From positions 1-64,000 of the forward strand of contig JAJFFH010000023.1 of assembly GCA_021776735.1 (NCBI GenBank): a stretch of 64,000 nucleotides of DNA, given 5' to 3'. How positions within the stretch are numbered: position 1 is the first letter of the stretch; the number at the start of each line of letters is the position of its first letter. Below the pieces are notes generated by a model. It did no database searches. It was given only the letters and a program-made list of their open reading frames with translations, and had not been told where the DNA came from. This document shows, one piece after another, positions 61,801-64,000 of this stretch. Made by a program: the position numbers and the translations under genes. The stretch is from Planctomycetota bacterium. GTDB taxonomy: Bacteria; Planctomycetota; PLA2.

Positions 61801-62096
61801 GGGCGGATGTTGTCCTGCGTCGGTACGGGTCCGCGCTGATCAAGCTGCCGGAATGGACGTACGCCGACGTAGAGGGATCGGTCGTGTACCGGTTGCGGAA
61901 AGGCGATGAGATCGTCGAGAAAAAGTCGGTCGAGCCTGGACCGTCCTATCCGCCGAAGAGTTCGATTCTCACCTTCTTCAGCGTTACCGAACCTGGCCTG
62001 TACACCGTGGAGGTGATGGTCAACGGCAAGCGGGCCGAGGCGGCCGTTACGATCCGTCTCGGCGAGCGGTCCCCGGTTTCGTTGGATCCACGGTGA
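58878..62096 (+). CDS. ECF sigma factor fused to membrane anchor and carboxypeptidase-regulatory-like repeats (2)
   Basis: 1072 residues from a GTG without a ribosome site. Sigma region 2 (RPRLLSVARRIGNRADAEDSVQTAFLSL) and region 4 (LPAKYRDAVVLHYFQGLSTSEAALLLCVSQPAVKKRLERARRLL) are intact and clearly homologous to fusion 1. A hydrophobic segment (about 215-228: VLGCVLLLGLGGSAIW) is followed by about 840 residues of regulatory-like beta units (GVVVDPAGNPVADARV, RVVDRRGNPVSAEV, GVVLLPDGRSASQG). GGGAGGAGG precedes an in-frame ATG (59502) at the junction, as in fusion 1. Its 3' end overlaps the convergent repeat-protein gene by 50 bp. Confidence 0.85.
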   Translation: MAAHLNGLSLEELFARYLGERDERAIAALVKRVRPRLLSVARRIGNRADAEDSVQTAFLSLVHRQGPFHAPVLPWLITAVVRTAYAAKAARDKQVLLAERLARVPVDPSPSVVGAAIGAEEAERLRARVDRLPAKYRDAVVLHYFQGLSTSEAALLLCVSQPAVKKRLERARRLLRADHPRVAGLALAVPWALHDAAAFAAAAGGGLLMSKNIAVLGCVLLLGLGGSAIWMTRDTPARDRATRVEPAEGPAAAPTSASTADKKGGLPAKAAEDGKREGLFGVVVDPAGNPVADARVVAWWGKRGFAPTTTGRDGRFVLRPGGYLAMVKEVPVHVVADGFARAMVKLHRDQGARIVLGKGGVLRVVVRGDEGAVAAAPVWLCDGTKPLPRNQWQRYAYLFEQKTDANGVVEFSVAAGRYRPCVRAPGLVPQDGEPVDVVVGETVKATFAVGQGTTFDITVEDDDGQPVAGADVEVRGPLKSGGRGKTDERGRILIGGIAPPSNDPAPHSYASDRVSWHVEAPGFAARFSHRPAPRQAGREVLTVKLRRGVPVRLRVVDRRGNPVSAEVNGVYARRTGGTLNRRFGGKTDEHGWIDLGAHGSGEREVWVRATGYVAHGEKFRVGTKAVSRTVRLTRADVVLRGVVLLPDGRSASQGTISIRLAGRKTSVSARGVISSEGEFELKGVPEGALEVGVLADNFVEQVFPMDVEAGMVRESMTLTLRAGAELRGRVVSREGRNLAGVSVALEQQIEKGAAVHIVNRGKTVSSADGTFRFLGLGPKKYRMRARSDAWRPVAVFGQEVRGGEDVVVEMKPASEPSGIALLVRVTSENDRKIEGRITMQYLVNGRNWIAYSQRRRKGGLVEFSFPNPAGTYDLKFTAPGHIGTTVRGVRIVDQSDPSPIDVQLSRGAVVRLRCLDAQGKPLTGLSVACWSQQVRTGPDGICEISGLEPGPVDLRVHQVGAHYVRGRARLRAPGRADVVLRRYGSALIKLPEWTYADVEGSVVYRLRKGDEIVEKKSVEPGPSYPPKSSILTFFSVTEPGLYTVEVMVNGKRAEAAVTIRLGERSPVSLDPR
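59486..59504 (+). promoter_or_regulatory. internal ribosome site and ATG at the sigma/membrane junction (2)
   Basis: GGGAGGAGG ends 7 nt before ATG 59502, in frame. The product would start MSKNIAVLGCVLLLGLGG, a signal-anchor. Confidence 0.6.
59513..59525 (-). repeat. 13-mer repeat, one mismatch
   Basis: CATCGCCGTCCTT, read on the plus strand as NIAVL within the signal-anchor of sigma fusion 2. Confidence 0.55.
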
Positions 62097-64000
62097 TCTG
62101 TTTGGTCTCGCCGTCGCGGACTTCGATCTTGTGCCAGACCGTTTTTTGGCCGATGCGCACGCCGAGTTCGAACTCGCCCGGCGGAAGGCCGTCGAACTTG
62201 AGCCGGCGATCCTTGCCGCGCCGGCGCACGACGGTCATGCCCTTGTACGCGAGCAGCGCCGTCCAGCGCGGTGTCGGCCCGTTCCCGAACGTGACCTGCA
62301 ACGAGACCGTGCCGCCGGGATTCAAAATGACCGAGCCGCCCTTCGTCGGTGTCGGCGCATATCCCTCGCGCTCCACGAGCAGCGGGCCCGCGTGCGACGT
62401 GCGCAGTTCGTAGCTGCCGTCCGCGCGGGTCAGCGTGAACGGCAGGTCGATGTCGGATAGAGGTCGTACGCGCGCCCCGCCGATCGGTGCGTCCGCGGCG
62501 TTCGTGACGCGCCCGCGCCGCGTGCGGGTCGGCGCAGCGTCGATCTCCCCGAGATCGACATCGCCGCCCGGCTTGAGCGCCACGACACGCAGCGCCAAGA
62601 CATCGCCGTCCCTTCTGCGCTTCTGACGGCGCTGCTGTCCGTCCGGTTTCATCCACAGGGTCCGCCGGCCTTGCCGCAGATCTTCGAGCGCGAACCGCCC
62701 GTCCGCGTCCGCCCGCGTGCGCGCGACCTTGCCCCAGCCAACCGTCGCCCCGGGTTGCACGCGCCCGCGCAGCGTGGCAAACGGCGTCAACTCGATCTTG
62801 CCGCCGCGGTACGGATACTCGAAAAACGCTCCGCGGCCCGGCACCGACACGTACAAGAAACGCGCGCCCGTGGGCGTGGGGTGCAGGTACAGCTTGCCGT
62901 CGTCCCACCAGCCGTCGCCCGGGTCGAGGCGCACGCGCGCGCCGCGCGGAAGCGGCAGCGGAGTCACGACGGGATCCGGAACGGTGACGGTGCCGGCGGC
63001 GACGCGCACGGCAAGCGCGCGCGGCCCGTAGGCGGGTTGCCCGGCGGCGGCGCGCGGAACGGTGAGGTGGCCTTTGGCGTCGGAAACGCCGGGAAAGCCG
63101 CGGACGGACAAGCCGGGAACGGGGAGACCTTGGGATGTAAGCAAACGGACGGCGATGCTTTCGGGGCGGCGGAGGACGAGTTCGACCGGGCCGCGAAACG
63201 CGGTTGCCGATGCTTTCATGCCGTCTTTTTGGGCGTGTACCGCGACGCCGCCCGGGGTGTCGTCGATGCGGAACTTGCCGTCCTTGCCGGTGGTCGCGCG
63301 CTGCGTGCCATCGATGAGGATGGCAGCATCGGCGACGGGCTTGTTGGCGGCATCGACCACCGTGCCGCGCGTCGGGCGGACGTGCGCGAGGCGGATGCGA
63401 AGGTTCTCGTCGCCGGGCCAGACGCGCGCAAGCGTCGACGCGAAACCCGCACGCGTGACGAACAGTGCCGTGCGCTTGGCCGGTAGGCCGTCGAGTGTGA
63501 ACCGGCCGTCCAGGTCGGTCAGGACGGTCTCGTGCACGCCCTCGGCCAGCGGATGCAGGACGGTCGCCGCGCGCACGATGCGTCCGCTTTCGTCCACCGC
63601 GACCCCGGCGATGCGGAATGCCGGTCCGAGTCGGATCGTGTCTTGGGGCGGACCCGCGTAGGCGGCGCGACCCTTGGCGCGCACCAACACCAGGTCGTCG
63701 TCGCTCAGCGGCACCGTGACTTTTCCTGCCCGCGCCCGTGTGATCCGCAACGGCAGCATGCGGCGCCCCTTCGCCAGTACGAACACTTCGGCGTTGGGCG
63801 GTTCGATCGAGAGTGTGCGCGCGGCTGTCTCCGGCAGATCGATGACGATATCGCGGTCGGCTCCGCGTCCGCTCCAGCGCACGTCACGCCAGATGCCGCC
63901 GCCTTCGGGGGCCACGATGCGCAGCAGGCAACGCTCGCCCGCGTCGATATCGACCTGAAACCTGCCGGCGGGATCGGTTTCCAGCAGGCGTCCGGTCAAT
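62047..64000 (-). CDS. carboxypeptidase-regulatory-like repeat protein, N-terminus outside the window
   Basis: About 650 residues visible, open to the right edge. Repeated beta-sandwich units (GVAVDESGRIVRAATV, GTVVDAANKPVADAAI, GRVTNAADAPIGGARV, each followed by D.DGRF/DGSYEL) match the extracytoplasmic parts of the two sigma fusion proteins. The gene is probably a third member of that family, but no sigma domain or membrane helix can be seen because the start is missing. Two 13-mer repeats (62601, 63145) lie within it. Confidence 0.75.
   Translation of the reverse strand, partial: LTGRLLETDPAGRFQVDIDAGERCLLRIVAPEGGGIWRDVRWSGRGADRDIVIDLPETAARTLSIEPPNAEVFVLAKGRRMLPLRITRARAGKVTVPLSDDDLVLVRAKGRAAYAGPPQDTIRLGPAFRIAGVAVDESGRIVRAATVLHPLAEGVHETVLTDLDGRFTLDGLPAKRTALFVTRAGFASTLARVWPGDENLRIRLAHVRPTRGTVVDAANKPVADAAILIDGTQRATTGKDGKFRIDDTPGGVAVHAQKDGMKASATAFRGPVELVLRRPESIAVRLLTSQGLPVPGLSVRGFPGVSDAKGHLTVPRAAAGQPAYGPRALAVRVAAGTVTVPDPVVTPLPLPRGARVRLDPGDGWWDDGKLYLHPTPTGARFLYVSVPGRGAFFEYPYRGGKIELTPFATLRGRVQPGATVGWGKVARTRADADGRFALEDLRQGRRTLWMKPDGQQRRQKRRRDGDVLALRVVALKPGGDVDLGEIDAAPTRTRRGRVTNAADAPIGGARVRPLSDIDLPFTLTRADGSYELRTSHAGPLLVEREGYAPTPTKGGSVILNPGGTVSLQVTFGNGPTPRWTALLAYKGMTVVRRRGKDRRLKFDGLPPGEFELGVRIGQKTVWHKIEVRDGETKQITVDPTKPGTARRDGS
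62601..62613 (-). repeat. 13-mer repeat, one mismatch
   Basis: AGGGACGGCGATG in the repeat-protein gene, encoding RRDGDVL in an Arg/Lys-rich insert. Confidence 0.6.
63145..63157 (+). repeat. 13-mer repeat, exact
   Basis: Within GTAAGCAAACGGACGGCGATGC; the gene on the other strand reads it as SIAVRLLT. Confidence 0.85.

Noticed and set aside
2496..63157. The 13-mer as a replication-orienting (KOPS/Chi-type) signal
   Set aside because: Copies are evenly split between strands and interleaved, with no polarity over 64 kb. It is also not palindromic, so it is not HIP1 itself.
1..64000. CRISPR array, tRNA or rRNA genes, replication origin
   Set aside because: I looked for regularly spaced repeats, tRNA cloverleaf ends and conserved rRNA words and found none.

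Overview
The window is GC-rich, gene-dense DNA from a bacterium that most resembles a planctomycete. The reasons are an ISAzo13-type transposase of the Rhodopirellula kind, ECF sigma factors carrying long membrane-anchored C-terminal extensions, a redoxin/cytochrome c/copper monooxygenase-like fusion, a RuBisCO-like protein and an exosortase/PEP-CTERM exopolysaccharide locus. The phylum is inferred from gene content only. No rRNA, tRNA, CRISPR array or replication origin was seen.

Layout. 0-2.4 kb: the 3' stump of a TPR gene, cut by an ISAzo13-family element whose transposase needs a -1 frameshift. 2.5-19.5 kb: an exopolysaccharide/protein-sorting locus with a polyprenyl-phosphate sugar transferase, CpsD-like kinase and Wzz-like protein (minus strand, with a near-consensus sigma-54 promoter), gmhA, an exosortase fused to EpsI, a PrsT-like TPR protein, a lectin-lipase PEP-CTERM substrate, a UDP-sugar dehydrogenase and a GT87-like transferase. 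A uracil-DNA glycosylase and an HD phosphohydrolase lie among them. 19.4-25.2 kb: exported proteins, including a lipoprotein made of three 225-residue repeats and a VWA protein. 25.2-32.5 kb: an ECF sigma/membrane-sensor pair, a truncated DUF2071 gene, a nitroreductase, a RuBisCO-like protein, the redox fusion and a phosphotransferase. 32.5-35.6 kb: a less GC-rich patch with a transposase remnant, an unrecognised Pro/Cys-rich protein and a frame-broken gene.

35.6-51.8 kb is a regulatory region. Two paralogous SARP-STAND-TPR regulators sit beside two copies of a tightly coupled three-gene cassette (DUF4388-like protein, unrecognised helical protein, HD-GYP protein), with a lone DUF4388-like gene and a membrane-anchored MutS-like ATPase between the copies. 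51.8-64 kb: a 209-bp MITE-like element, a double amidohydrolase, two giant genes fusing an ECF sigma factor to a membrane anchor and carboxypeptidase-regulatory-like repeats, a frame-broken lipoprotein gene and a third repeat protein running off the right edge.

Two signals stand out. First, a 13-mer, ACGGACGGCGATG, occurs 15 times exactly and at least 10 more times with one mismatch, on both strands, in genes (several reading frames) and between genes. It behaves like an uptake-sequence or HIP1-type iterated motif. Second, both sigma fusion genes share a TTGTCACC...CACTA promoter placed so that the full-length message would be leaderless. Both also carry an in-frame ATG with a strong Shine-Dalgarno exactly where the sigma part ends and the membrane part begins, so one gene may yield both a tethered sigma factor and a free membrane sensor.
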